DNA of 64,000 nt from NCBI RefSeq assembly GCF_900100155.1, contig NZ_FMTP01000003.1, positions 124,001 to 188,000 of the forward strand, given 5' to 3'. The notes beneath the pieces are model-generated. The model did no database searches, was not told where the DNA came from, and saw only the letters and a list, made by a program, of their open reading frames with translations. Below, piece after piece: positions 44,678 to 52,626 of this stretch. Both the position numbers and the translations under genes were made by a program. The stretch's first letter is position 1; each line of letters opens with the position of its first letter. This DNA comes from Ancylobacter rudongensis (GTDB taxonomy: Bacteria > Pseudomonadota > Alphaproteobacteria > Rhizobiales > Xanthobacteraceae).

Positions 44678-44995
44678 TCATCGGGTGCTGCGGGCGTTCT
44701 GCTCGATCTGGTTGGCGATATAGGGCTCGACGCCCTGGGTGTTCGGGCCGTACATGCCGCCGGCATTGCGGCCGTCATACATGGTGGCGGCGTTGCGCCC
44801 CTCATACATGGTGCCGTGGCCCTGCTGCGACCAACCCTGATGGCTCGACGCGCCATAATTCTGGGTCTGCTGGGTGCCCGGCGCCCAGCCGGAATTGCTG
44901 CCAATGACCGGACGGTTGGTGTCGGCCAGGGCCGGGCCGACAAACGCAGCCGCGAGAACAGCACCCAGCATGGGGATGGAAACGGTCTTCTTCAT
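44678..44995 (-). CDS. Small secreted protein with MYxGRNA repeats
   Basis: 105-aa protein with a signal peptide (MKKTVSIPMLGAVLAAAFVGPALA) and a mature part of about 80 residues rich in Gly, Asn, Gln and Ser. It contains MYEGRNA and MYDGRNA, then a shorter MYGPN. AAGGA lies 9 bp before the ATG at 44995. I do not recognise the family. It is a single-gene unit with its own terminator at 44617. Confidence 0.8.
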   Translation of the reverse strand: MKKTVSIPMLGAVLAAAFVGPALADTNRPVIGSNSGWAPGTQQTQNYGASSHQGWSQQGHGTMYEGRNAATMYDGRNAGGMYGPNTQGVEPYIANQIEQNARSTR

Positions 44996-45257
44996 AATCA
45001 ACATCCTTTGAACAGAGCGACCCTTCGGCACGTTCGTCAGCGCACAACAGCGTCGCATTGCTTGTTTCAACTCTCATTCACCTCGCCACAGCAAACCTGC
45101 GCAGCCGGTGAATCTGCCGGGACAACGTGCGTCCTTCGCCATTGTTTCCACTCGACGCGCGGTTCCAGATCGCAATAGCGTGATGCGCCGCACCTCATCT
45201 GCGCCGCGGCGCAGCACGATCGCGGGTTCGGGCCGTTGTCGGGGAAAGACGCGGGCG

Positions 45258-46772
45258 CTATTCGCCGCGCGGAAAGCGCTGACCGTCTTCCAGCACGTTG
45301 AGGTCCATGTGGTTGCGCATATAGCGCTCCGAGGCCTTTTGCAGCGGCTGGAAATCCCAGGGGTAATAGGCGCCGTTGCGCAGCGCCTCATACACTACAT
45401 GCCGCCGCGCCTGGCTGGCGCGCACCTCGGCGTCGAAGCGGGCGAGGTCCCAGCGGGCGTTCATCGCCGCGCTCATAGCGGCCATCACTCCGGCACAGGC
45501 CGGGTCCGCCGCGCGGTTGACCAATTCCTGCGGGTCCTCGTCGAGATGGGTGAGGATCGGCGGGTCGAGGTCGCACAGGATCAGCTTCCACGGCCCGTCG
45601 CGCAAAGCGACCAGCGGGGCATAGGAGCCTTCCGCCGCATATTCCATCGGCACCGGCGAGCGCTCCCCCTCCCCCCGCGCCGGCGCGACGAGGCTCTCGC
45701 CATCGGTCCAGGGCAGCACCCCGGCGAGATCAAGCCCGACCAACTCAGCCAGAGTGGGCAGCACGTCGAGGGTCGAGGCGGCGCGGTCGATCCGCCCGGC
45801 GGGAAGCCCGGGCGCGGCAAACATCAGCGGCACCCGGGCCGAGCCTTCGAGGAAGTTCATCTTGAACCACAGGCCGCGCTCGCCCAGCATGTCGCCATGG
45901 TCGGAGACGAAGACGATGAGCGTGTCGTCACTTAGCCGGCAACGCTCCAGCACGTCGAGCAGTTCGCCGATCTTCTCGTCAATATAGGAGATGTTGGCGA
46001 AATAGGCCCGGCGCGAGCGGCGCACATCCTCGGGTGTGACCGGGCTGGCGGCATGGTCGCTCGCCAGCATCAGGCGCTGCGCGTGCGGGTCCTGCTCGTC
46101 AAAGGGAATGGGCGGCACCACAGGGTCCAGCGCCGGGCAGTCCTCATAGAGGTCCCAGAAGCGCTTGCGGGCGACATAGGGGTCGTGTGGATGGGTGAAA
46201 CTCACCGTGAGGCACCAGGGGCGGGTGTCATGGCCACGCGCGAGGTCATAGAGCTTGCGGGCAGCGTGATAGGCCACCTCGTCATCATATTCGAGCTGGT
46301 TGGTGATCTCCGCCACCCCGGCGCCGGTGACGGAGCCCAGATTATGGTACCACCAGTCGATGCGCTCGCCCGGCTTGGTGTAATCGGGCGTCCAGCCGAA
46401 ATCGGCGGGGTAGATGTCGGTGGTCAGCCGCTCCTCATAGCCGTGCAGCTGGTCCGGCCCGACAAAATGCATCTTGCCCGACAGCGCCGTGTGATAGCCG
46501 GCGCGGCGCAGATGATGGGCGAAGGTCGGGATATCAGAGGTGAACTCGGCGGCATTGTCATAGACCCGCGTGCGGCTCGGCAATTGCCCGGACATGAAGG
46601 AGGCCCGCGCCGGCGCGCAGAGTGGGCTCGCCGTATAGGTGTTGGCAAAGCGCGCGGAGCGGGCCGCCAGCGCCTTCAGATGCGGCGCGTGCAGGAACTC
46701 GGCCGGGCCATCGGGGAACAGCGTCCCGTTCAGCTGGTCGACCATCAGGATGAGAATGTTCGGGCGCGTCAT
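45258..46772 (-). CDS. betC: Choline-sulfatase
   Basis: 504-aa type I sulfatase. The formylglycine motif is C52-A-P-A-R in SPLCAPARASFMSG; metal-site residues are in MVDQLNG and VSDHGDMLGE. The C-terminal RYMRNHMDLNVLED and length (S. meliloti BetC 512 aa) fit the choline-sulfatase subfamily, which hydrolyses choline-O-sulfate to choline. The ATG at 46772 is chosen because the upstream extension is not domain-like. It follows choX by 94 bp; a LysR regulator lies beyond. Confidence 0.93.
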   Translation of the reverse strand: MTRPNILILMVDQLNGTLFPDGPAEFLHAPHLKALAARSARFANTYTASPLCAPARASFMSGQLPSRTRVYDNAAEFTSDIPTFAHHLRRAGYHTALSGKMHFVGPDQLHGYEERLTTDIYPADFGWTPDYTKPGERIDWWYHNLGSVTGAGVAEITNQLEYDDEVAYHAARKLYDLARGHDTRPWCLTVSFTHPHDPYVARKRFWDLYEDCPALDPVVPPIPFDEQDPHAQRLMLASDHAASPVTPEDVRRSRRAYFANISYIDEKIGELLDVLERCRLSDDTLIVFVSDHGDMLGERGLWFKMNFLEGSARVPLMFAAPGLPAGRIDRAASTLDVLPTLAELVGLDLAGVLPWTDGESLVAPARGEGERSPVPMEYAAEGSYAPLVALRDGPWKLILCDLDPPILTHLDEDPQELVNRAADPACAGVMAAMSAAMNARWDLARFDAEVRASQARRHVVYEALRNGAYYPWDFQPLQKASERYMRNHMDLNVLEDGQRFPRGE

Positions 46773-46866
46773 GGCACGTTCCAGGCGGCAGGCCGATTGT
46801 GGACGGGACGGTGGGCGCAAGCAGGGCGCAGGCCGGCAGCGGGCGCCACCGGCCTCCCCACAGGGG

Positions 46867-47811
46867 TCACAGACCGAGCGAGGCCTTCACCGCCGGCAGG
46901 CCGGGTTTGCCGTCAAAGGTGGTCACGCCGTCGAGCCAGGGGCCGAGCGCGGCCGGATTGGCCTTGATCCAGGCCTTGGCGGCAGCCTCGGGGGTCTGCC
47001 CGTCATCGAGGATCTTGCCCATCATGGCGTTCTCGGTCGCGAGGTCGAACTTCAGCTGCTTGAAGAAGGTCGCCGCGTTCGGGCACTCGGTCGCCCAGCC
47101 CGCGCGGGCGAGGGTCCGCACATCGGCGCCGCCGAAATCAGCGCCGAAATAGGCATCACCACCGGAGAGATAGGTGAGGTCGAAGGTCTCGTTCATCGGG
47201 TGCGGCGCCCAGGCGAGGAAGACGATCCAGTCCTTGCCGTTCTGCGAGCGCTTCACCTGCGCCAGCATGGCCTGCTCGCCCGATTCCACCACCTTCCAGC
47301 CCTTCAGGCCGAAATCATTGGCCTCGATCATCTTCAACATGTTCTGGTTGGCCGGCGCGCCAGGCTCGATGCCGTAGATCTTGCTGTCGAACTTGTCGGC
47401 ATGAGCCGCCAGGTCCTTGAAGTCCTTGACGCCGCCTTCCGCGACATAGGTCGGCACGGCGAGGGTGAACTTGGCGCCTTCGAGATTGGTGGCCAGCACG
47501 TCCACCGCCTTCGCCTCGTTCAGCGCGTCGATGAATTTCTGCTGCGCCGGCATCCAGTTGCCGAGGAAGACGTCAACATTGCCGTTCTTCATCGACTCAT
47601 AGCCGATCGGCACCGAGAGCGTCTTCACGTCCTGGGTGTAGCCGAGGCCATCAAGCAGCACGCCGGCGATCGCATTGGTGGAGGTGATGTCGGTCCAGCC
47701 GGGGTCCGACATGCGGATGGTCTTGCAGGCGGGCGCGTCCGCCGCCGCAGCGGGGCCGGCGAGGAGAAGCAGCGAAAGGGCCGAAGCGGCCAGCACGGTA
47801 CGGGTCATCAT
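46867..47811 (-). CDS. choX: Choline-binding periplasmic protein
   Basis: 314-aa binding protein of the ChoX/ProX (glycine betaine/choline) family. Signal peptide to about residue 24; the aromatic-box residues typical of choline binding are in MSDPGWTDI, FLGNWMPAQQ and FLAWAPHPMN. No choW or choV is present in the window, so it must use a transporter encoded elsewhere. Divergent from the LysR gene; probably co-transcribed with betC. ATG at 47811 or 47808. Confidence 0.92.
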   Translation of the reverse strand: MMTRTVLAASALSLLLLAGPAAAADAPACKTIRMSDPGWTDITSTNAIAGVLLDGLGYTQDVKTLSVPIGYESMKNGNVDVFLGNWMPAQQKFIDALNEAKAVDVLATNLEGAKFTLAVPTYVAEGGVKDFKDLAAHADKFDSKIYGIEPGAPANQNMLKMIEANDFGLKGWKVVESGEQAMLAQVKRSQNGKDWIVFLAWAPHPMNETFDLTYLSGGDAYFGADFGGADVRTLARAGWATECPNAATFFKQLKFDLATENAMMGKILDDGQTPEAAAKAWIKANPAALGPWLDGVTTFDGKPGLPAVKASLGL

Positions 47812-47933
47812 GAGACACCTCTGGAAGGGGATGAGACGCGCGAAATGTGCAAGGAGCCGCCTTGTGAGACCGGCCGCTTCCTTGCCTCCATCACATCAGG
47901 CGGTTAAATGCTTTGGCCTGTGAAGCCCGATAT

Positions 47934-47944
47934 TTTCGATGAAA
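47934..47944. promoter_or_regulatory. Possible LysR site between choX and the regulator gene
   Basis: TTTC-GAT-GAAA is a short dyad 17 bp upstream of the LysR start in the 149-bp divergent region. It resembles a LysR-type T-N11-A core. Weak evidence: it is short and single. Confidence 0.3.
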
Positions 47945-47960
47945 GACATAAGCTGGCTCT

Positions 47961-48890
47961 ATGTCTGAACGCCAACTCGACCTTGGCTGGATTCGCGTGT
48001 TCGAGGCCGTCGGGCGGCTCGGCTCGATCACGGCGGCGGCCCGCGCGCTCGGCCTGTCGCAGCCGGCGGTGAGCTATGTGGTGCGCGAGCTGGAAACCCA
48101 GCTCGGCACGCCGCTTCTCGTGCGCGGCCATCGCGGCAGCGCGCTCACCCCAGCGGGGGAGCTGCTGCACCGCGCCGCCCGGGCGGCGGCCGGCGAGATC
48201 GACACGGCCGCCCGCGCGGTGCGGCGCCTCAGCCGGCGCCCGGTGGTGCGGCTGTTCACCGATTATGGTTTCGCCTCGTTCTGGATGATGCCGCGCGTCG
48301 CCGCCTTCCGGCAGGTGCACCCGGAGACCGACGTGCACATCATCGCCTCCGCCGGCGCGGATCACGGCCTCGACGGGGCGGAGGATGTCGCCGTGCTGTT
48401 CGGCGCCCGGCGGGACTTTCCGCCCGAGAGCGTGCAGCTGGTCGAGGAACGGATCTGGCCGGTGTGCAGCCCCGCCTTTGCCGCCCGCCACGGCCTCGGG
48501 CAGGAGCCGGCGCGGATCGGCAATCTCCCCCTGCTGCATCTGGAAAGCACGCCGCATCCGCGCTGGTTCGGCTGGAGCGACTGGTTCGCCGCCATGGGGC
48601 TGGCACGCGGGCCGGCGGCGAGCGATCTCAGCCTCAACACCTATGGCCTGGTCGTGCAGGCGGCGATGGCCGACCAGGGCGTGGCGCTGGGCTGGGCCGG
48701 GCTGATCGACGGGGCGCTGGCCGACGGCACGCTGGTGGCGATCGGCCCGTCGCTGGCGCGCCGTGAAACCGGCTACTGGCTGGCGCCGGGCGCCACCCTG
48801 TCGGAGCCGGCGCGCGATCTCATCGCCTGGATTCTCGGCGAGGCGCGCGCGGGCTCCACAGGCCTGCCCGCGCATGAAAAAGGTTCTTGA
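47961..48890 (+). CDS. LysR-family regulator of choline-sulfate use
   Basis: 309-aa LysR protein with an N-terminal winged helix (GSITAAARALGLSQPAVSYVVRELE) and a periplasmic-binding-like effector domain. It is divergent from choX-betC; a dedicated LysR subfamily of this kind accompanies choline-sulfatase clusters, so regulation of those genes is likely (context inference). Its stop lies only about 40 bp before the system 2 leader. Confidence 0.88.
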   Translation: MSERQLDLGWIRVFEAVGRLGSITAAARALGLSQPAVSYVVRELETQLGTPLLVRGHRGSALTPAGELLHRAARAAAGEIDTAARAVRRLSRRPVVRLFTDYGFASFWMMPRVAAFRQVHPETDVHIIASAGADHGLDGAEDVAVLFGARRDFPPESVQLVEERIWPVCSPAFAARHGLGQEPARIGNLPLLHLESTPHPRWFGWSDWFAAMGLARGPAASDLSLNTYGLVVQAAMADQGVALGWAGLIDGALADGTLVAIGPSLARRETGYWLAPGATLSEPARDLIAWILGEARAGSTGLPAHEKGS

Positions 48891-48929
48891 CAAGAAGGTA
48901 ACTTCACGCGAGCCTAGAAAACGAGCGAC

Positions 48930-49018
48930 GGGCAAAGCTGCCCATTGTCGCGGCACTTTCGGTGAACATTTCCAACGACGGCGTTTTCACGCTGCTGGTT
49001 GGTGGCAACGACGCCCAC
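48930..49018 (+). promoter_or_regulatory. ANTAR target leader, paired hexaloop hairpins (system 2)
   Basis: Hairpin 1: GGGC (48930-48933), loop AAAGCT, GCCC (48940-48943); A1 and G4 both match the ANTAR consensus. Hairpin 2: GTGGC (49002-49006), loop AACGAC, GCC-C-AC (49013-49018, one bulged C); again A1 and G4. The 3' strand of hairpin 2 overlaps the 5' arm of the terminator at 49011, so they are mutually exclusive. A CCAAC/GTTGG stem (48972-48976 with 48998-49002) fills part of the linker. The leader precedes amiC2-amiR2, so AmiR2 may control its own operon. Confidence 0.7.
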
Positions 49019-49049
49019 GGCCTGACGGCCGGCGGGCGTTTTTTGTTTT
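49011..49049 (+). terminator. Intrinsic terminator in the system 2 leader
   Basis: ACGCCC (49011-49016) pairs with GGGCGT (49034-49039), with an inner GGCC/GGCC stem around TGAC, then TTTTTT-G-TTTT to 49049. It lies 50 bp before the amiC2 start. The tail sequence TTTTTGTTTT is the same as in the system 1 terminator. Confidence 0.87.
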
Positions 49050-49098
49050 GGGCTTCGGCCCGGGATCGTTTGGGCCTCAGGCCCGGTTGGAGCAAGGC

Positions 49099-50247
49099 GT
49101 GTCGAAAACCGTCCGCATAGGCGTCATGTTCTCGACGACGGGGCCGTACAGCGTGGTCGCGCGGTCGATGCTGAACGGCGCCCTGCTGGCGGTGGCCGAG
49201 CGCCCGGCGCCCGGCCTTACCATCGAGCCTGTCGTGGTCAATCCCGGTGGCGAGCTTCCCCGCTACGCCGCGCTGAGCCGCGACCTGCTGCATGACGGCA
49301 TCCGCCATGTGGTGGGCTGCTACACCTCGTCCAGCCGCAAGGAAGTGATTCCCTGCTTCGAGAAGCATGACGGCCTGCTCTGGTATCCTTCCCATTATGA
49401 GGGCTTCGAGAGCTCCAACAATGTCATCTATACCGGCGCCTCGCCGAACCAGCATGTGCTGCCGCTCGTCGACCACGCGCTGGCGACGCTCGGCTCCTCC
49501 GCCTTCTGCGTCGGCTCCAATTATATCTGGGCCTGGGAGAACACCCGTATCTTCCGCGAGGCGATGACCGCGCGCGGCGCCCGGGTGCTGGCCGAGCGCT
49601 ATGTGCCGGTGGGCGACACCGAGATCGACCAGGTGGTCGAGGCGATCCTGGAGGCGCGGCCGGCCTTCGTGTTCAACAACCTGATCGGCACCAGCAATTA
49701 CGCCTTCTTCCGCGCCTTCCGCGCCGCCTGCGCCGCGCGCGGCATCGACCAGCGCAAAACCTTCCCGGTGGTCAGTTGCACCCTCTCCGAGCCGGAGCTG
49801 GAGGAGATCGGCCAGGAGGCGGTGGACGGTCATCTTTCCTCCTCGGTCTATTTCTCCTCGCTCGCCTCCCCCGCCAACGCCGCCTTCACCCGCTTCTATG
49901 GCGAGACCTTCCCCGAGGGCCCCACCAGCTCGGCCGATGCGGAAGCCTCCTATATCGCGATGAAGCTGCTGATCCTGTCGCTGGCCGAGGCGGGGACCGA
50001 TGATGTGGAGGCGGTGAAGGAAGCCGCCACCCGCCAGCATCTGCTCGCCCCGCAGGGCGAGGTGCGGATCGACCCGCAGACCCTGCACGCCTATCTCACG
50101 CCACGAATCGGGATTTCAAATGCGCAGGCCCGCTTCGACATTCTCGTCGAAGCGCCCGGCCCGGTGCGCCCGGACCCCTATCTCGTCCAATCCTCGCCGC
50201 GCTATGCGGTCGCTGCCCGCAACTCTTCACTGAGAGTGGTAAAGTGA
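49099..50247 (+). CDS. AmiC-like cytoplasmic ligand sensor (system 2)
   Basis: 382-aa type I binding-fold protein with no signal peptide. It starts at GTG 49099 with GGAG 9 bp upstream (VSKTVRIGVMFSTTGPYS). The pocket block WYPSHYEGFESSNNVIYTGAS is very close to that of the system 1 sensor and of Pseudomonas AmiC. The frame is open far upstream through the leader, but that part has no fold. Its stop overlaps the ANTAR gene. Likely releases AmiR2 on binding an amide or urea-like ligand. Confidence 0.88.
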   Translation: MSKTVRIGVMFSTTGPYSVVARSMLNGALLAVAERPAPGLTIEPVVVNPGGELPRYAALSRDLLHDGIRHVVGCYTSSSRKEVIPCFEKHDGLLWYPSHYEGFESSNNVIYTGASPNQHVLPLVDHALATLGSSAFCVGSNYIWAWENTRIFREAMTARGARVLAERYVPVGDTEIDQVVEAILEARPAFVFNNLIGTSNYAFFRAFRAACAARGIDQRKTFPVVSCTLSEPELEEIGQEAVDGHLSSSVYFSSLASPANAAFTRFYGETFPEGPTSSADAEASYIAMKLLILSLAEAGTDDVEAVKEAATRQHLLAPQGEVRIDPQTLHAYLTPRIGISNAQARFDILVEAPGPVRPDPYLVQSSPRYAVAARNSSLRVVK

Positions 50248-50903
50248 TGGCACCTCGGCTGCTGCAGAACTTCAATGGCGGGCGGGCGCACATCGTCACG
50301 TCCAGCCTCACCGCGGTGGAAGCGCTGGAAAAGACGCTCGGCAAGCTCGGCGTCGCCACCGTCTATCCCGCGCTGGTCGACGGGCGGGCGCAGATCGACC
50401 TCGCGAGCCTGCAGCCCGAGCGCGACATCCTGTTCATCGATGGCGATCTCGACAACCCGGTGGCGCTCGACATCGACGCCGGCGCCCATCATCCCCCAGT
50501 GCCGGTGATCGGCCTTGTCGGCGTGGAAGCGCCGAGCCGGCTGAAGCACCTGATCCAGCTGGGCGCCTCGGCGTTCCTGCGGAAGCCCGTGCAGGGCGGC
50601 GCAGTCTACACCGCGCTGTTCCTCGGCATCAACCAGTTCCTGTTGCGCGGCGACCTTCGGGCGCGGCTCGACGACATGGATCGCCGCCGGCGGGGACGCC
50701 GCGCGGTGGTGAAGTCCATCATCGCCCGCATGTCCGAGGCGGGCGTCGATGACGACGAGGCCTATGAATGGCTTCGGCGCGAAAGCATGCGCTCGCGGCA
50801 GACCCTTGAGGCCTATTGCGAGGCGTTCCTGACGGCGAGGGCTGGCCCCCTCGATGAACCGATGCAGCTCCGTCCGGCGGAGTCACGCGCGGAAAGAAGA
50901 TAA
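50244..50903 (+). CDS. AmiR-like ANTAR antiterminator (system 2)
   Basis: 219-aa protein (GTG 50244, or ATG 50247 which overlaps the amiC2 stop). Degenerate receiver at about 15-130, helical linker, C-terminal ANTAR domain (VVKSIIARMSEAGVDDDEAYEW then LRRESMRSRQT, about 155-200). The tail is rich in Arg/Glu. It is only distantly similar to AmiR1, so the two need not cross-talk. The predicted target is the leader at 48930-49049. Confidence 0.88.
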   Translation: MMAPRLLQNFNGGRAHIVTSSLTAVEALEKTLGKLGVATVYPALVDGRAQIDLASLQPERDILFIDGDLDNPVALDIDAGAHHPPVPVIGLVGVEAPSRLKHLIQLGASAFLRKPVQGGAVYTALFLGINQFLLRGDLRARLDDMDRRRRGRRAVVKSIIARMSEAGVDDDEAYEWLRRESMRSRQTLEAYCEAFLTARAGPLDEPMQLRPAESRAERR

Positions 50904-50922
50904 CCTTTCACAGGAGAAGAAA

Positions 50923-52161
50923 ATGAACGGGAAGACCATGCGGGGGCTGCGTGCCGCAGCCCTCACGGGGACGCTTTTGCTCAGCGTCGCAAATGCTTTC
51001 GCCGCCGATCCGATCAAGCTCGGCGTGCTTGAAGACCAGTCCGGCGACTTCGCCGCCGCGACCATCGGCAAGGTGCACGCCATCCAGCTCGCCGCCGAGG
51101 AGATCAACAAGGCCGGCGGCATTGATGGCCGCCCGCTGGAACTGGTGATCTACGACACCCAGTCCGACAACACCCGCTACCAGGAATTCATGCGCCGCGT
51201 GCTGCAGCGCGACAAGGTCGACGCGGTCTTCGCCGGCTTCTCCTCCGCCTCGCGCGAGGCCTACCGCCCGATCGTCAACCAGTTCGACGGCCTCGCCTTC
51301 TACAACAACCAGTATGAAGGCGGCGTCTGCGACGCCAACATGATCGTCACCGGCGCGGTGCCCGAGCAGCAGTTCTCGACCCTCATCCCGTGGATGATGG
51401 AAAAGTACGGCAAGAAGGTCTACACGCTCGCCGCCGACTATAATTTCGGCCAGATCTCGGCCGAATGGGTGCGCAACATCGTCAAGGAGAATGGCGGCGA
51501 AATGGTCGGCGAGGATTTCATCCCGCTCGGCGTGTCGCAGTTCTCGCAGAACATCCAGAACATCCAGAAGGCCAAGCCCGATTTCGTGGTGACGCTGCTG
51601 GTCGGCACCGCGCAGGCCTCCTATTACGAGCAGGCCGCCTCCGCCAACGTCAACCTGCCGATGGCCTCTTCGGTGAACGTCGGCCAGGGCTATGAGCACA
51701 AGCGCTTCAAGCCGCCATCGCTCAAGGACATGTACGTCACCACCAACTATATCGAGGAAATCGACACCCCGGCGTCGAAGGAATTCTTCGCCAAGTTCAA
51801 GGCCAAGTTCCCGGACGAGCCCTATGTGAACCAGGAAGCCGAGAACTCCTATCTCGCCGTCTATCTCTATAAGCAGATGGTGGAGCGGGCGAAGTCGACC
51901 AAGCGCGACGACCTGCGCAAGGAGATCGCCAAGGGCGATGTCTGCATGGACGCTCCCGAGGGCAAGGTCTGCCTCGACCCGAAGAGCCAGCACATGTCGC
52001 ACACCATCTATCTCGCCAAGGTCGGCGAGGATCACTCCATCACCTTCCCGAAGGTGTGGGAGGACATCAAGCCGTACTGGCTGGGCGAAGCCGGCTGCGA
52101 CCTGACCAAGAGCGACCCGAGCGCGCAGTACACGCCCTCCAACCCGCCGCCGAAGAACTGA
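50923..52161 (+). CDS. Urea/short-chain amide-binding periplasmic protein (UrtA/FmdD-like)
   Basis: 412-aa exported type I binding protein. The ATG at 50923 follows AGGAGA and gives a signal peptide ending NAFAAD. Body marks: IKLGVLEDQSGDFAAATIG, FYNNQYEGGVCDANMI and a paired-Cys segment KGDVCMDAPEGKVCLD. It shares the YEG core with both AmiC-like sensors. Context with a formamidase matches the FmdDEF/FmdA arrangement of methylotrophs and Urt urea importers. The ligand is probably urea, formamide or acetamide. Confidence 0.9.
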   Translation: MNGKTMRGLRAAALTGTLLLSVANAFAADPIKLGVLEDQSGDFAAATIGKVHAIQLAAEEINKAGGIDGRPLELVIYDTQSDNTRYQEFMRRVLQRDKVDAVFAGFSSASREAYRPIVNQFDGLAFYNNQYEGGVCDANMIVTGAVPEQQFSTLIPWMMEKYGKKVYTLAADYNFGQISAEWVRNIVKENGGEMVGEDFIPLGVSQFSQNIQNIQKAKPDFVVTLLVGTAQASYYEQAASANVNLPMASSVNVGQGYEHKRFKPPSLKDMYVTTNYIEEIDTPASKEFFAKFKAKFPDEPYVNQEAENSYLAVYLYKQMVERAKSTKRDDLRKEIAKGDVCMDAPEGKVCLDPKSQHMSHTIYLAKVGEDHSITFPKVWEDIKPYWLGEAGCDLTKSDPSAQYTPSNPPPKN

Positions 52162-52626
52162 TCTGTCCCCATCTCTCCCCTCATGGCCGGGCTTGACCCG
52201 GCCACCCAGAATTCCTGCCTTCACCGGCACGAGGGCTGGATCCCCGGGTCAGGCCCGGGGATGAGGGGTAAGTGGATTTTCGGTCAGGCTTCCGGATGAC
52301 GGCCCGATCGATCCGGGCCACCTCTCCCCGACGGGGAGAGCTAATAGAAAGCCCCATCCGGCTGCCGCCTTGTTCCCCTCGGCGGCACCCGAAGGCATCG
52401 CCCCGGCCCGCCCCCCCAGCTTTGGCCGGGGCGATCGCCTGATCTGCTCACCTGCCGTCCCCTCATCTCCGGGCTTGACCCGGGGACCCAGCTGTCCCGC
52501 TGGGTGAGGGGCCCCGGGATGCCATGAACGGCGTCATCCCGACCACCCATCCTTCGAGGCGCAGTTCCCGCGCGGCTCAGGATAAGGTTGTCCCCTCGAA
52601 GCGAATGATTAAGGGCCCCACCGCAC
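52162..52626. repeat. Intergenic palindrome cluster between binding protein and permease genes
   Basis: 465 bp without a supported gene, packed with inverted repeats: GGCCGGG/CCCGGCC (52185-52203), CCCCGGG/CCCGGGG (52242-52260), CTCTCCCC/GGGGAGAG (52322-52340), ATCGCCCCGGCC/GGCCGGGGCGAT (52397-52435, perfect 12-bp arms) and CCGGG/CCCGG (52469-52483). The unit GGGCTTGACCCGG...CCCAG occurs at least twice direct and once inverted. A CATCCTTCGAGG...CTCAGGATAAGG element ends it (about 52549-52588), related to the one at 40374. Confidence 0.75.

Noticed and set aside
48887-48920. TTGACA and TAGAAA as promoter of the system 2 leader
   Set aside because: The spacing is 22 bp, too long for a sigma-70-type promoter; the -35 word also lies within the LysR stop region.
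52162-52626. CRISPR-like array or insertion-sequence remnant
   Set aside because: The repeats are short palindromes with irregular spacing and both orientations; no spacers of constant length, no terminal repeats with a transposase.
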